From an uncultured Clostridia bacterium (lineage in GTDB: Bacteria; Bacillota; Clostridia; Oscillospirales; Acutalibacteraceae), in contig CANQDR010000011.1 of the NCBI GenBank assembly GCA_947593615.1, positions 1 through 58,377 on the forward strand: a DNA stretch of 58,377 nucleotides, written 5' to 3'. The translations under genes were made by a program, and so were the position numbers. The first letter of the stretch is position 1. The number at the start of each line of letters is the position of its first letter. Of the stretch, positions 1 to 7,662 are shown one piece after another. The notes under the pieces are model-generated. The model searched no databases, had not been told where the DNA came from, and saw only the letters and a program-made list of their open reading frames with translations.

Positions 1-606
1 ACAGAGACCCGCAGAGAGGAAATCATTAACGCCTGCGAAAAGCTCTATCAGACGATGAGCTTCAAGGAAATCACCATTAAGGAAATTGGGAACGTAACCA
101 GCTTCACACGCACATCCATTTACAATTACTTTCAGACGAAGGAGGAAATCTTTCTTGCCCTGCTGAAACGCGAGTACGAGCTGTGGATCGAATCACTGAA
201 ACAGACAATGGAGCGGGTCGATACGATGACCAAAGATGAATTTGCCGCTATGCTGGCGCATTCTTTGGAGAAACGCGCCCAGCTTCTGAAAATCATGTCA
301 ATGAATCACTACGACATGGAAACCGGCAGCCGCCCGGAACATTTGAAAGATTTTAAGGTCGCGTATGGCGAATCCATCCGCACGGTCATTGCCTGTCTTC
401 ATCAGTATTTTCCTGATATGGCTGTCGAGCAGAAACAGGATTTTATCTACACCTTTTTCCCGTTTATGTTTGGTATCTATCCTTACACTTTCGTCACCGA
501 AAAGCAGCGGACAGCGATGGAAGAAGCGGGCGTCAATTATGTATTTATGTCAATTTATGAAATTACTTATAACTGCGTGAAAAAACTGTTAGGAGGTGGC
601 AAATGA
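1..606 (+). CDS. TetR/AcrR-family transcriptional regulator (5' end cut by window)
   Basis: The reading frame is open from base 1, so the start codon lies left of the window; the first ATG visible (55) is inside the DNA-binding domain. Residues encoded from base 1 onward form a TetR helix-turn-helix, including the typical recognition helix stretch FTRTSIYNYFQTKEEIF. The C-terminal two thirds is a helical ligand-binding domain. Its stop overlaps the next gene's start (ATGA, 603-606), so it heads the redox operon that follows and probably represses it in response to a small electrophile or redox compound. That role is inferred from position, and the ligand cannot be read from sequence. Confidence 0.9.
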   Translation, partial: TETRREEIINACEKLYQTMSFKEITIKEIGNVTSFTRTSIYNYFQTKEEIFLALLKREYELWIESLKQTMERVDTMTKDEFAAMLAHSLEKRAQLLKIMSMNHYDMETGSRPEHLKDFKVAYGESIRTVIACLHQYFPDMAVEQKQDFIYTFFPFMFGIYPYTFVTEKQRTAMEEAGVNYVFMSIYEITYNCVKKLLGGGK

Positions 607-1136
607 AAATCGTGATCATCAAAGGCAGCCCGCACAAAAAGGGCTCCTCAAATATGTTGGCGGAACAGTTTGTGAAAGGTGCACAGGAAGCCGGGCATAC
701 CGTCGTGGAGATGGATGCGGCACACATGAACATCCATCCCTGCCTTGGCTGTGAGCATTGTGGAATGGACGGACCGTGCGCCCAGAAGGACGATATGCAG
801 CAGATCAGGGACGCACTGCTCGCTGCGGATATGGCGGTGTTCGTCACGCCGGTTTACTACTTTGGAATGTCAGCGCAGCTTAAAATGGTGATTGACCGTT
901 TTTACAGCTATACCATGAAACTCTCCGACAAGCATTTGAAAACGGCGATGATTGCCGCCGCATGGGATTCCAATGCGGATGTAATGCCATATCTTGCGGA
1001 GCATTACAAGAAGCTGTGCCGATATATGAATTTTACCGACTGCGGACAGATTTTAGGAACAGGCTGTGGGACCCCGACTATGACGAAAAGCAGCCGACAC
1101 ATTGAAGAAGCCTATCGACTTGGAAAATCTTTATAA
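603..1136 (+). CDS. NAD(P)H-dependent FMN reductase / iron-sulfur flavoprotein-like
   Basis: The 177-residue protein starts with a flavodoxin-like beta strand and phosphate loop (VIIKGSPHKKGSSN) and carries HPCLGCEHCGMDGPC around residues 41-55. That matches the CX2CX2CX4-7C cluster of iron-sulfur flavoproteins of the flavodoxin/FMN-reductase superfamily. The PVYYFGMSAQLK stretch is the flavin-binding loop of the family. It should be a cytoplasmic flavin-dependent electron-transfer or quinone-type reductase. It overlaps the TetR stop by four bases and has AGGAGGTGGCAA as ribosome binding site, so it is translationally coupled to the regulator. Substrate is unknown. Confidence 0.85.
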   Translation: MKIVIIKGSPHKKGSSNMLAEQFVKGAQEAGHTVVEMDAAHMNIHPCLGCEHCGMDGPCAQKDDMQQIRDALLAADMAVFVTPVYYFGMSAQLKMVIDRFYSYTMKLSDKHLKTAMIAAAWDSNADVMPYLAEHYKKLCRYMNFTDCGQILGTGCGTPTMTKSSRHIEEAYRLGKSL

Positions 1137-1150
1137 AGGAGCGAATAAAC

Positions 1151-1630
1151 ATGAGCAAAACATTAGTAGCCTATTTCAGCGCCAGCGGATCCACGGCGCG
1201 TGTTGCAAAGGAGCTGGCACAGGCGGCGGGAGCAGACCTCTATGAGATCAAACCCGCGGTGCCGTACACAAGAGCCGACCTGAACTGGATGGATAAGAAA
1301 TCCCGCAGTTCCGTAGAAATGAACGACAAGAGCAGTCGCCCCGCGCTGGCGGATAGGGATGCCAACATCACGGCGTATGATACCATCCTGCTGGGTTTTC
1401 CCATCTGGTGGTATGTAGCACCTACCATTGTCAATACTTTTTTGGAAAGCTATGATTTCTCCGGCAAGAGGATCGTGCTGTTCGCCACCTCCGGCGGCAG
1501 CGGATTTGGGAAGACGGTGGCCGAACTGAAACCGTCCGTGGCGGCGGACGCCGTACTCATCGAAGGAAAAATCCTGAACGGCAGACAGACGTCGACCAGC
1601 CTGAAAGCATGGACTGATACAATTCTTTAG
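1151..1630 (+). CDS. Flavodoxin-family protein
   Basis: The 159-residue product begins KTLVAYFSASGSTARVAKEL, the FMN phosphate-binding loop of flavodoxins, and contains LGFPIWWYVAPTIVNTFLE and FATSGGSGFG, typical of the flavodoxin_4 group. It has no signal peptide, so it should be a cytoplasmic one- or two-electron carrier working with the reductases of the same operon. A paralogue with a lipoprotein signal is encoded at 3429-4091. The ribosome binding site AAAGGAG precedes ATG at a normal distance, and the gene is separated from its upstream neighbour by 14 bases. Confidence 0.9.
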   Translation: MSKTLVAYFSASGSTARVAKELAQAAGADLYEIKPAVPYTRADLNWMDKKSRSSVEMNDKSSRPALADRDANITAYDTILLGFPIWWYVAPTIVNTFLESYDFSGKRIVLFATSGGSGFGKTVAELKPSVAADAVLIEGKILNGRQTSTSLKAWTDTIL

Positions 1631-1642
1631 GAGGTGCGGACG

Positions 1643-2653
1643 ATGAAGTACACGAAACTCGGCAAGTCGGATCTGACCGTTTCCCGCATCTGCATGGGCT
1701 GCATGGGCTTCGGCAACGCGACCACGGGCCAGCACAGTTGGACGGTGGACGAGACGCAGACCCGTGAGATCATCAAACATGGCCTTGATATAGGTATCAA
1801 TTTCTACGATACCGCTATTGTCTATCAGAACGGAACCAGCGAGCAGTATGTGGGCAAAGCACTCAGAGATTTTGCAAAAAGGGACGATTATGTGATCGCT
1901 ACAAAGTTCACCCCACGCACGCAGGACGAGATCGACGCGGGTGTCAGCGGTCAGAAACACATTGAAAATTATCTGGATCGAAGCCTTAAAAATCTCGGAA
2001 TGGACTATGTTGACCTCTATATCTATCACATGTGGGACTATCACACGCCAATGGAAGAAATCATGGAGGGGCTGCACAACGCGGTCAAGGCGGGAAAGGC
2101 ACGGTATATCGGCATTTCCAACTGCTTCGTGTGGCAGCTTGCAAAGGCGAATTTCTACGCGAGGGAAAACGGTCTGACAGAGTTTGTGTCCATACAGGGA
2201 CATTACAACCTGATTGCCCGCGAGGAAGAACGAGAGATGGCTCCTTTCTGCAAAGATCAGAATATCGCCATGACGCCATACAGCGCCCTTGCCGGAGGGC
2301 GGCTCTCCAAGCGTCCCGGCGAAACCTCCAAGCGGCTTCAGGAAGACGCCTACGCCAAATTCAAATACGACACCACAACGGAAGCGGACGGAAAAATCAT
2401 TGCCCGTGTCGCGGAGCTGGCGGACCGGCGCGGCGTCACCATGACGGAAATCTCCCTTGCATGGTTGCTGACAAAAGTGACCGCCCCGGTAGTAGGCGCG
2501 ACAAAGTTCTCCCATGTGGAGGGCGCGGCAAAGGCCGTAGAGTTGGAACTGACGCAGGATGAAATCAGCTATCTGGAGGAACTGTATATTCCCCATGCCC
2601 TTGTTGGCGTGATGGCGCAGAACGGAAAGCAGAAAGCAGGAAACGTAGTTTAA
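1643..2653 (+). CDS. Aldo/keto reductase
   Basis: The 336-residue protein has the AKR barrel layout. The catalytic tetrad is visible as Asp and Tyr in FYDTAIVYQNG, Lys in VIATKFTPR and His in LYIYHMWD. The C-terminal VGATKFSHVEGAAKAVEL segment is the NADP phosphate-binding region. A GTG at 1634 would also be in frame, but AGGAGGTG (1629-1636) sits at ideal distance from the ATG at 1643, which I therefore prefer. It lies in the operon with flavodoxins and a cupin protein. It is expected to reduce a carbonyl compound with NADPH; the substrate is unknown. Confidence 0.92.
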   Translation: MKYTKLGKSDLTVSRICMGCMGFGNATTGQHSWTVDETQTREIIKHGLDIGINFYDTAIVYQNGTSEQYVGKALRDFAKRDDYVIATKFTPRTQDEIDAGVSGQKHIENYLDRSLKNLGMDYVDLYIYHMWDYHTPMEEIMEGLHNAVKAGKARYIGISNCFVWQLAKANFYARENGLTEFVSIQGHYNLIAREEEREMAPFCKDQNIAMTPYSALAGGRLSKRPGETSKRLQEDAYAKFKYDTTTEADGKIIARVAELADRRGVTMTEISLAWLLTKVTAPVVGATKFSHVEGAAKAVELELTQDEISYLEELYIPHALVGVMAQNGKQKAGNVV

Positions 2654-2676
2654 GAAAGGACAGGAGAGAAATCAAA

Positions 2677-3432
2677 ATGGAAAAAATCACTCAGACTGCG
2701 GGCAGAAATCAGCTCGGCGATTTTGCGCCGGATTTTGCCCACTTCAACGACGACATTCTCTTTGGCGAGAACTGGAACAATCAGGACATCGACTTAAAGA
2801 CACGCTGCATAATCACCGTGGTGGCGCTAATGAGTTCCGGCATTACCGACTCATCCCTTACCTACCATCTCGAAAATGCCAAAGCCCACGGCGTGACCCG
2901 TACGGAGATTGCCGCCATCGTGACCCATGCTGGCTTTTATGTCGGTTGGCCCAAGGCGTGGGCGGTGTTCCGTTTGGCGAAAGAGGTTTGGAACGAGGCG
3001 GAGCCGGAATTAACGGAAAAGGATAAGTATCAGAATACCATTCTTTTCCCCATTGGCGCGCCCAATGACGGCTTCGCGCAGTATTTTACCGGGCAGAGCT
3101 ATCTTGCGCCTGTATCCAAAGAACAGGTGGGTATTTTTAATGTGACCTTTGAACCGGGCTGCCGGAACAACTGGCACATCCACCATGCCGACAAGAAAGG
3201 AGGACAAATTCTGATCTGCGTCGGCGGACGCGGGTACTATCAGGAGTGGGGCAAAGAACCTGTGGAGATGAAACCAGGCGACTGCATCAACATCCCGGAA
3301 GGTGTGAAACACTGGCACGGTGCCGCGCCGGATAGCTGGTTCAGCCATCTGGCCGTTGAGGTGCCGGGAGAAAACGGTTCCAACGAATGGCTGGAGCCTG
3401 TTGATGATAAACAATATGGAGGTTTGAAATGA
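2677..3432 (+). CDS. Carboxymuconolactone decarboxylase-like / cupin fusion protein
   Basis: The 251-residue protein has two parts. Residues about 20-110 resemble the all-helical carboxymuconolactone decarboxylase/AhpD fold (RCIITVVALMSSG, HLENAKAHGVTRTEI), but no CXXC redox pair is visible, so AhpD-type peroxidase activity is not supported. Residues about 140-250 are a cupin barrel with NWHIHHADKKGGQILICVGG and PGDCINIPEGVKHWHG, giving the usual metal-binding His/Glu/His set. Such fusions commonly sit with aldo/keto reductases and flavodoxins in Firmicute redox operons. The stop overlaps the next gene's ATG. Confidence 0.85.
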   Translation: MEKITQTAGRNQLGDFAPDFAHFNDDILFGENWNNQDIDLKTRCIITVVALMSSGITDSSLTYHLENAKAHGVTRTEIAAIVTHAGFYVGWPKAWAVFRLAKEVWNEAEPELTEKDKYQNTILFPIGAPNDGFAQYFTGQSYLAPVSKEQVGIFNVTFEPGCRNNWHIHHADKKGGQILICVGGRGYYQEWGKEPVEMKPGDCINIPEGVKHWHGAAPDSWFSHLAVEVPGENGSNEWLEPVDDKQYGGLK

Positions 3433-4091
3433 AAATTAAAAAATTTTCAGCGACTTTACTGGCGTTCATTATGGTACTGTTCTTTGCTGCCTGTGCCGGA
3501 GGAAATGAAACGGCCGGCAATGGCGGTAATGCCGATTCTTCGCAGGGTACCACTGAGGAATCCCAAACTTCGGACACAACGTTAGACAGTTCTGGCTCTG
3601 AATCGGAGGGCGGGAAAATCCTTGTCGCCTACTTCTCCGTGACGAACAATACCGAGGGCGTGGCACAGAAGTTAGTGGATGGGCTTGGTGCAGACCTCTA
3701 TGAAATAACGCCTGACCAGCCCTATACGGATGAAGATTTGGACTACGGCAATTCCAAGAGCCGCACATCGGTGGAAATGGACGATCCCAGCGCCCGCCCC
3801 GCGATTTCAGGCTCTGTGGAGAATATGGAACAGTACGATGTCGTGTTCATCGGATATCCCATTTGGTGGGGAAAAGCACCGCGAATTATGAGCACCTTTA
3901 TTGAAAGCTATGATTTCTCCGGCAAGACAATTATCCCGTTTTGTACTTCGGGCAGCAGCGGATTTGGCAGCAGCGATTCGGCATTAAGATCAGCCGCCAG
4001 CGGAGCCACATGGCTTGACGGACATCGCTTTCCTGCTGGCGCGTCGTCCGAGGATGTACTTGCGTGGGCAAAGGGGCTTGAAATCAATTAA
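3429..4091 (+). CDS. Flavodoxin-domain lipoprotein
   Basis: The 220-residue product starts with a lipoprotein signal (hydrophobic segment ending FFAACAGG, lipobox Cys near residue 22), then a Ser/Thr/Gly/Glu-rich linker, then a flavodoxin domain from about residue 60 (KILVAYFSVTNNTEGVAQ). Its motifs closely parallel the cytoplasmic flavodoxin at 1151-1630 (IGYPIWWGKAPRIM, FCTSGSSGFGSSDSAL). It should be tethered to the outer face of the membrane as an extracytoplasmic flavin carrier. It is the last gene of the operon and is followed by a clear terminator. Paired cytoplasmic and surface flavodoxins suggest transmembrane redox traffic, which is inference. Confidence 0.9.
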   Translation: MKIKKFSATLLAFIMVLFFAACAGGNETAGNGGNADSSQGTTEESQTSDTTLDSSGSESEGGKILVAYFSVTNNTEGVAQKLVDGLGADLYEITPDQPYTDEDLDYGNSKSRTSVEMDDPSARPAISGSVENMEQYDVVFIGYPIWWGKAPRIMSTFIESYDFSGKTIIPFCTSGSSGFGSSDSALRSAASGATWLDGHRFPAGASSEDVLAWAKGLEIN

Positions 4092-4109
4092 GCGACCAAA
4101 GACTTGAAA

Positions 4110-4148
4110 TTCCTGTGCCGGTTCTGTCCGGCACAGGAAAGTTTTTTT
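4110..4148 (+). terminator. Rho-independent terminator of the redox operon
   Basis: A perfect stem (TTCCTGTGCCGG paired with CCGGCACAGGAA) with a short loop is followed by a run of seven T. It lies 18 bases after the flavodoxin lipoprotein stop and closes the TetR-led operon. Confidence 0.92.
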
Positions 4149-4205
4149 ACAAAGCTGATTTTATTATTCGAGCAGACGAATTATAATATATATAGGAGGT
4201 GTGTT

Positions 4206-4394
4206 ATGAACTATATGACCTTAAAAGAAGCAAGTAAAAAGTGGGACATTACTCCGCGAAGAATTAACTATCTGTGTGCCGCTGGACGCATTTCTGGTGC
4301 TATGAAGATGGCGACAATCTGGCTTGTCCCGAAAAATTCAAAAAAGCCAGCAGACGGCCGACGGAAAGAAAATAAGAGTTTACAGGAGAAGTAA
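4206..4394 (+). CDS. Small helix-turn-helix DNA-binding protein
   Basis: A 62-residue protein begins MNYMTLKEASKKWDITPRRI, the start of an excisionase/MerR-like winged helix-turn-helix, with INYLCAAGRISGA and WLVPKNSKKPAD as the recognition-wing part. AGGAGGTG directly precedes the ATG at 4206, so I chose it over an upstream in-frame start. Such proteins occur widely in Firmicutes, often on mobile elements. It sits between the redox operon and an AraC remnant in a patch of accessory genes. Target is unknown. Confidence 0.8.
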   Translation: MNYMTLKEASKKWDITPRRINYLCAAGRISGAMKMATIWLVPKNSKKPADGRRKENKSLQEK

Positions 4395-4399
4395 ACAAT

Positions 4400-4621
4400 A
4401 TGAACAAGATTTATTGGGATAAAGACAAAATCACAATCCTTACAGACCAGATTGAAGCAGTTGAGCACAAGCATTACGCAATGCAACTTTTTCTTGGTCT
4501 GGAAAAAGATTTGAACTTTGATACTCCCTCACATTTTGCTGCTGTCACAAAAAGAATGATGGGGATACCTGCAAGTCTTTCTTTGAAAAATAGCGTATTT
4601 TTGAAAGTATTTCACGCATGA
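4400..4621 (+). pseudogene. Internally deleted AraC-family regulator remnant
   Basis: The 73-residue frame joins an AraC-type cupin-like N terminus (NKIYWDKDKITILTDQIEAVEHKHYAMQLFLGLEK) directly to what resembles the C-terminal end of an AraC DNA-binding domain (SHFAAVTKRMMGIPASLSLK). Full-length AraC-family proteins of this type are about 250-300 residues, so roughly 200 internal residues are missing while the frame is kept. The product would lack most of both helix-turn-helix motifs and is unlikely to work. It fits the decayed character of the region up to the tRNA cluster. Confidence 0.65.
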
Positions 4622-4656
4622 ACCTTTTATAATTAAGTTGAATGGAGTACTTAATT

Positions 4657-5367
4657 ATGAAAGAAGAATTTTTGACTGAAACGAAACTGCTGAACTTTAG
4701 TTCAGATCTCATACAGAAGCTTATCCATACTCGCAAGTGGAATAAGCTAAATCAGTATGAGAAAATTAAATTCATATATGACTTTGTGCAAAACGAAATA
4801 CTTTTGGGTTACAACAATTCTGATACTTTAACTGCGGAACAAGTTTTATTAAATGGATATGGACAATGCAATACAAAAGCTACACTCTTAATGGCATTAT
4901 TACGAGGAGTAGGCATCCCTTGTCGTATTCATGGATTTGAAGTATCAAAAGATTTTCAACGCGGAGTAACTACCGCGCTAATTTCAGCCATTGCACCATC
5001 CAGAATTATTCACACCTGGGCAGAGGTCTATTTTAATGATCAGTGGTTGGCTTTAGAGGGAGTTATTACCGACAAAAGATACTTAGGAGCTGTAAAGACA
5101 GCGTACCCCAATATCAGCAAAGAATTTAGGCGTTATGCGATTGCTACAACTGATTTTGAAAATCTCTCAATAGACTGGGCTGGCAATAATACTTATGTTC
5201 AGAATGCTGCTGTTGTAACTGATTTTGGGATATTTTCAAGTCCTGATGAGTTTTTCGCAAAACATAAACAACATTGGTCAAAGGTAAAGAATTATATGTA
5301 TGTGCATTTTGGCAGAAAGATAATGAATTACAATGTGGCAAAGATAAGGAATCGTTTTGAGGAATAG
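4657..5367 (+). CDS. Transglutaminase-like domain protein
   Basis: The 236-residue cytoplasmic protein has a transglutaminase-like core. The catalytic Cys is in NGYGQCNTKATLLMALLRGVG and the His in IHTWAEVYFNDQW; the third catalytic residue would be the Asp/Glu in LEGVITD. There is no signal peptide. I chose ATG 4657 because GGAG at 4644-4647 is properly spaced for it; an ATG at 4642 overlaps that site. Proteins of this group act as cysteine proteases or amidases rather than cross-linkers in bacteria. The substrate is unknown, and neighbours are mostly decayed mobile DNA. Confidence 0.85.
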   Translation: MKEEFLTETKLLNFSSDLIQKLIHTRKWNKLNQYEKIKFIYDFVQNEILLGYNNSDTLTAEQVLLNGYGQCNTKATLLMALLRGVGIPCRIHGFEVSKDFQRGVTTALISAIAPSRIIHTWAEVYFNDQWLALEGVITDKRYLGAVKTAYPNISKEFRRYAIATTDFENLSIDWAGNNTYVQNAAVVTDFGIFSSPDEFFAKHKQHWSKVKNYMYVHFGRKIMNYNVAKIRNRFEE

Positions 5368-5368
5368 T

Positions 5369-5553
5369 ATGATAGAAACTGAATGGATATTATGCCCTAT
5401 ATGCAAAAATAAAACAAGGTGAAAATACGAGAAGATACAATACTTGAAAACTTTCCGCTGTTTTGTCCAAAGTGCAAGCAGGAAACGCTAATCAAAATGC
5501 GACAACTAAATATGTTCGTTATACAAGAGCCGGACGCACAGACGCAGAGCTGA
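5369..5553 (+). pseudogene. Cysteine-rich KTR-domain gene with frameshift
   Basis: The start MIETEWILCPICKNKTR is followed at once by TGA. One base out of frame the sequence continues KIREDTILENFPLFCPKCKQ and ends in TGA at 5551-5553. Read together these give the four-Cys zinc-ribbon-like KTR small protein common on Tn916-like conjugative elements of Firmicutes. Insertion of one base after the AGG codon (making CTG) would restore the frame, so a single-base deletion broke the gene. It marks the surrounding block as former mobile DNA. Confidence 0.8.
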
Positions 5554-5923
5554 TGAAGATATGCGACTCAGTCTGGAGCCCAAACTGATCCATAGTATTC
5601 TGACGGGCTTTAAGATGCTGCCGGCGTAAACTGGCCGGAACAGTTTTCTCTCCCTTTCCCTGTTCCCCGGTCCCGACGCATAGCCTAATCGTTCCTTGAA
5701 AAAGAAAGCCCGGAGGGAGGCCTCCGGCGCAATATAGGGCAGACGGATACATTCTGTCCGTGCCGTTTCAGTCTGGAAGGGGAAAACATATCACAGACAT
5801 GGGATGTTACGAAGAAGGATTCCCCTGAACGCAGGACCTATACTTTTGAGGAAGTCGCCGGGATATAAGGGAGGGGCAAAAAAGCCGCAAACCCTTGAAA
5901 ATAAAGGCTTACGGCGTGCTTTC
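5554..5923 (+). other. Decayed GC-rich intergenic block with a start-less open frame
   Basis: No intact gene is seen. A 60-codon frame from 5689 to the stop at 5866-5868 has no ATG, GTG or TTG start but ends RRTYTFEEVAGI, which resembles the beginning of excisionase-like helix-turn-helix proteins. Base composition matches the GC-rich redox operon rather than the AT-rich DNA to the right. I read it as remnant mobile-element sequence up to the tRNA-Arg 3' end. Confidence 0.45.
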
Positions 5924-6000
5924 TGGCGTCCGCGAGGTGACTCGAACACCCGACCTACCGCTTAGGAGGCGGTCGCTCTATCCAACTGAGCTACGCAGAC
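5924..6000 (-). tRNA. tRNA-Arg (anticodon CCT)
   Basis: On the minus strand the sequence folds into a full cloverleaf. The acceptor arm is GTCTGCG/CGCGGAC, the anticodon stem ACCGC/GCGGT encloses loop CTCCTAA (anticodon CCT, reading AGG), the T arm contains TTCGAGT, and CCA is encoded. Confidence 0.93.
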
Positions 6001-6030
6001 GTATACGTATATAAAAATTATTCAATTTTA

Positions 6031-6100
6031 GGGTCCCGTACGACTTGAACGAACTGCCGCTTAGGAGACGAACGATTTATCCAGCTGATCTGCGGGTGCA
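6031..6100 (-). pseudogene. Decayed tRNA-Arg(CCT) copy
   Basis: Minus-strand sequence still shows the D-arm core (CAGATCAGCTGGATAAATCG), an anticodon loop CTCCTAA with a broken stem and a T-loop remnant TTCAAGT, ending ACGGGACC. The stems are mismatched and no CCA is encoded. It closely parallels the intact tRNA-Arg at 5924-6000 and is best read as a degraded duplicate, possibly from mobile-element traffic at this site. Confidence 0.7.
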
Positions 6101-6183
6101 TATTAAATTAACATAAGTAATATTCTAACGTAAATAACCGACTTTGTCAAGAAAAGTAAAAGCGTAAAATTTAAAATTAAGTA

Positions 6184-6212
6184 TTGACAAAGTTTATGCA
6201 TTATGATAGAAT
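6184..6212 (+). promoter_or_regulatory. Sigma-A promoter for the tRNA-Ser genes
   Basis: TTGACA (6184-6189) and TAGAAT (6207-6212) are separated by 17 bases and lie about 30 bases upstream of tRNA-Ser(TGA). Confidence 0.85.
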
Positions 6213-6241
6213 AAACCTTGCTGAACAACAAAAAACAATAC

Positions 6242-6330
6242 GGAGAGGTGTCCGAGTGGTTTAAGGAGCTAGTCTTGAAAACTAGTGATCCCGCGAGGGA
6301 CCAAGGGTTCGAATCCCTTCCTCTCCGCCA
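6242..6330 (+). tRNA. tRNA-Ser (anticodon TGA)
   Basis: The 89-base cloverleaf has acceptor GGAGAGG/CCTCTCC, anticodon stem CTAGT/ACTAG around CTTGAAA (anticodon TGA), a long variable arm (TGATCCCGCGAGGGACCA) typical of serine tRNA, TTCGAAT T loop and encoded CCA. Confidence 0.97.
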
Positions 6331-6354
6331 TTTTATTTTTACACTTTACCGCAC

Positions 6355-6444
6355 GGAGGATTACTCAAGTGGTGAAGAGGCTCCCCTGCTAAGGGAGTAG
6401 GTCGCTAACGCGGCGCGAGGGTTCAAATCCCTTGTCCTCCGCCA
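6355..6444 (+). tRNA. tRNA-Ser (anticodon GCT)
   Basis: The class II cloverleaf has acceptor GGAGGAT/GTCCTCC, anticodon stem TCCC/GGGA around the loop containing GCT, a long variable arm (TAGGTCGCTAACGCGGCGCGA), TTCAAAT T loop and CCA. It follows tRNA-Ser(TGA) by 24 bases and probably shares its transcript. Confidence 0.95.
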
Positions 6445-6477
6445 AAGCCGTCTTTTTTAAGGCGGCTTTATTTTTTT
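6445..6477 (+). terminator. Terminator of the tRNA-Ser transcript
   Basis: AAAGCCG pairs with CGGCTTT and is followed by ATTTTTTT directly after the CCA of tRNA-Ser(GCT). Confidence 0.9.
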
Positions 6478-6509
6478 GCTTAAACAAGCCAAAATTGCAT
6501 AATGAAATG

Positions 6510-6556
6510 CACCCCTCCTGTTAAACATTGTGATACAATGTTTAACAGGAGGGGTG
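6510..6556. repeat. 47-base perfect palindrome upstream of the IS fragment
   Basis: CACCCCTCCTGTTAAACATTGT is followed by a three-base spacer and its exact reverse complement. It lies just before the OrfA-like fragment at 6563. It does not match the terminal repeat of the IS whose right end is at 7435-7462, so it probably comes from a different element or from an inversion at the IS end. Confidence 0.8.
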
Positions 6557-6562
6557 ATTTTT

Positions 6563-7421
6563 ATGCCTAAAGAAATACCAAACAATAAATACACAGGCGA
6601 ATTCAAGCAGACAATCGTAAATTTGTATCATTCAGGTAAAACATACTCGAAAATTCATCAAGCACCGGGAATCTGACAGAGCAAAAGAAAATTCATACAT
6701 ACGCACTTGTTTCCTTACTTTGTACACAAAATACAAAAAGCGTCTTGGCGCTTCAAAGATGAGTATTTGTCTTCAAAATGAGTATTGCATCAACATTAGT
6801 GTCGGCAGAGTGTTCCACCTGATGAAATTTATTAATTCACCTAAAATGAACACTGTAAAACCTTTTGTTCACAAATTGAAAACTGCCTATGATGAACAGT
6901 GTAAAAATATCCTTAAACAGAAATTCGAACAGACTGAGCCTAATGTTGTATGGGTATGTGACTTTACCTATATCAGGGCTGCCGGAAGATTTTACTATCT
7001 GCGTGTAATTCTCGATTTGTTTTCAAGAAAGGTGATTGCTTACAAATTATCAAGTAAAATTAACACTCAACTGGCGATTGATACTATTAATCTTGCAGTT
7101 GCTAACAAAGGCAAATCAGACGGTGTGATTTTTCACACAGACTGAGGCTGTCAGTTTACTTCCGAGAAATTCATAAAACATTTGGATAAACTCAATATGA
7201 TTCAATCATTATCTGCTAAAGGTCATCCTTATGATAATTTTGTTATGGAATGCTTTTTCAAGTACTTGAAAAAAGAAGAAACTAACAGGCGCTCTTATTC
7301 TTCTTTTAACGATTTAAATCTTTGCCTCTTTGAATATATCAACGGTTTCTATAACTCTGTTAGACCTCATTCTCACAACAACGGTTTATCACCTAATCAA
7401 GCTGAGATTCAATTCCCTTAA
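6563..7421 (+). pseudogene. IS3-family transposase remnant (OrfA fragment plus interrupted OrfB)
   Basis: ATG 6563 opens a 37-residue OrfA start (MPKEIPNNKYTGEFKQTIVN) that loses its helix-turn-helix and stops at 6676. OrfB follows from about 6720 with HTH_21/rve features: KRLGASKMSICL, NVVWVCDFTYI (first catalytic Asp), VIFHTD (second Asp) and RPHSHNNGLSPNQAE near the end, with the Glu in VMECFFKYLKKEE. An in-frame TGA (7142-7144) interrupts it directly after HTD, where IS3 members usually have Arg or Gln. The right terminal repeat TTTTTGTCCACTTTATTGAC lies at about 7435-7462. The copy should be inactive. Confidence 0.85.
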
Positions 7422-7473
7422 TTTTTTCCACCATTTTTTGTCCACTTTATTGACTATAGTCCATAGCGGAAAG

Positions 7474-7662
7474 TTACTTTTTCAGCTTTTCTAGCTTTTC
7501 ATCATCAACATAAATCGATATTTCGCCACATTCAGGGCATACTGCCGCCTTAGGATAAATCGCTTTCATGCTGAATCCTTTCTTGCGAATAACATTTCCG
7601 TTTCCTCCAGTGAACACGAAGTCTTCTTCTATTTCAGCTCCACATCTGATGCATTTCCTCAT
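7474..7662 (-). CDS. Small zinc-ribbon protein
   Basis: The 62-residue protein carries two CXXC pairs (MRKCIRCGAEIEED and AAVCPECGEISIYV), a classical zinc-ribbon spacing, and ends in a Lys-rich helix. On the minus strand AAAGGAG stands eight bases before the ATG, which supports translation. No catalytic domain is visible. Proteins of this type are common, uncharacterised nucleic-acid- or protein-binding adaptors in Clostridia. It sits alone between two IS remnants. Confidence 0.8.
   Translation of the reverse strand: MRKCIRCGAEIEEDFVFTGGNGNVIRKKGFSMKAIYPKAAVCPECGEISIYVDDEKLEKLKK

Larger units (their letters stand above)
1..5923. mobile_element. Probable relic genomic island abutting tRNA-Arg(CCT)
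   Basis: The block is GC-richer than the rest of the window. It carries a broken KTR gene, an internally deleted AraC gene and a start-less excisionase-like frame, and stops at the 3' end of a tRNA-Arg on the minus strand, a common integration site. A decayed second copy of the same tRNA lies 31 bases further right. No integrase is present in the visible part, so this is inference from decay and context; the left boundary is outside the window. Confidence 0.4.

Noticed and set aside
1163-2596. A 477-codon minus-strand open frame in the redox operon.
   Set aside because: It is the antisense shadow of the flavodoxin and aldo/keto reductase genes in GC-rich DNA and matches no family.
6218-6400. 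A 60-codon open frame over the tRNA-Ser genes.
   Set aside because: It consists of tRNA sequence.
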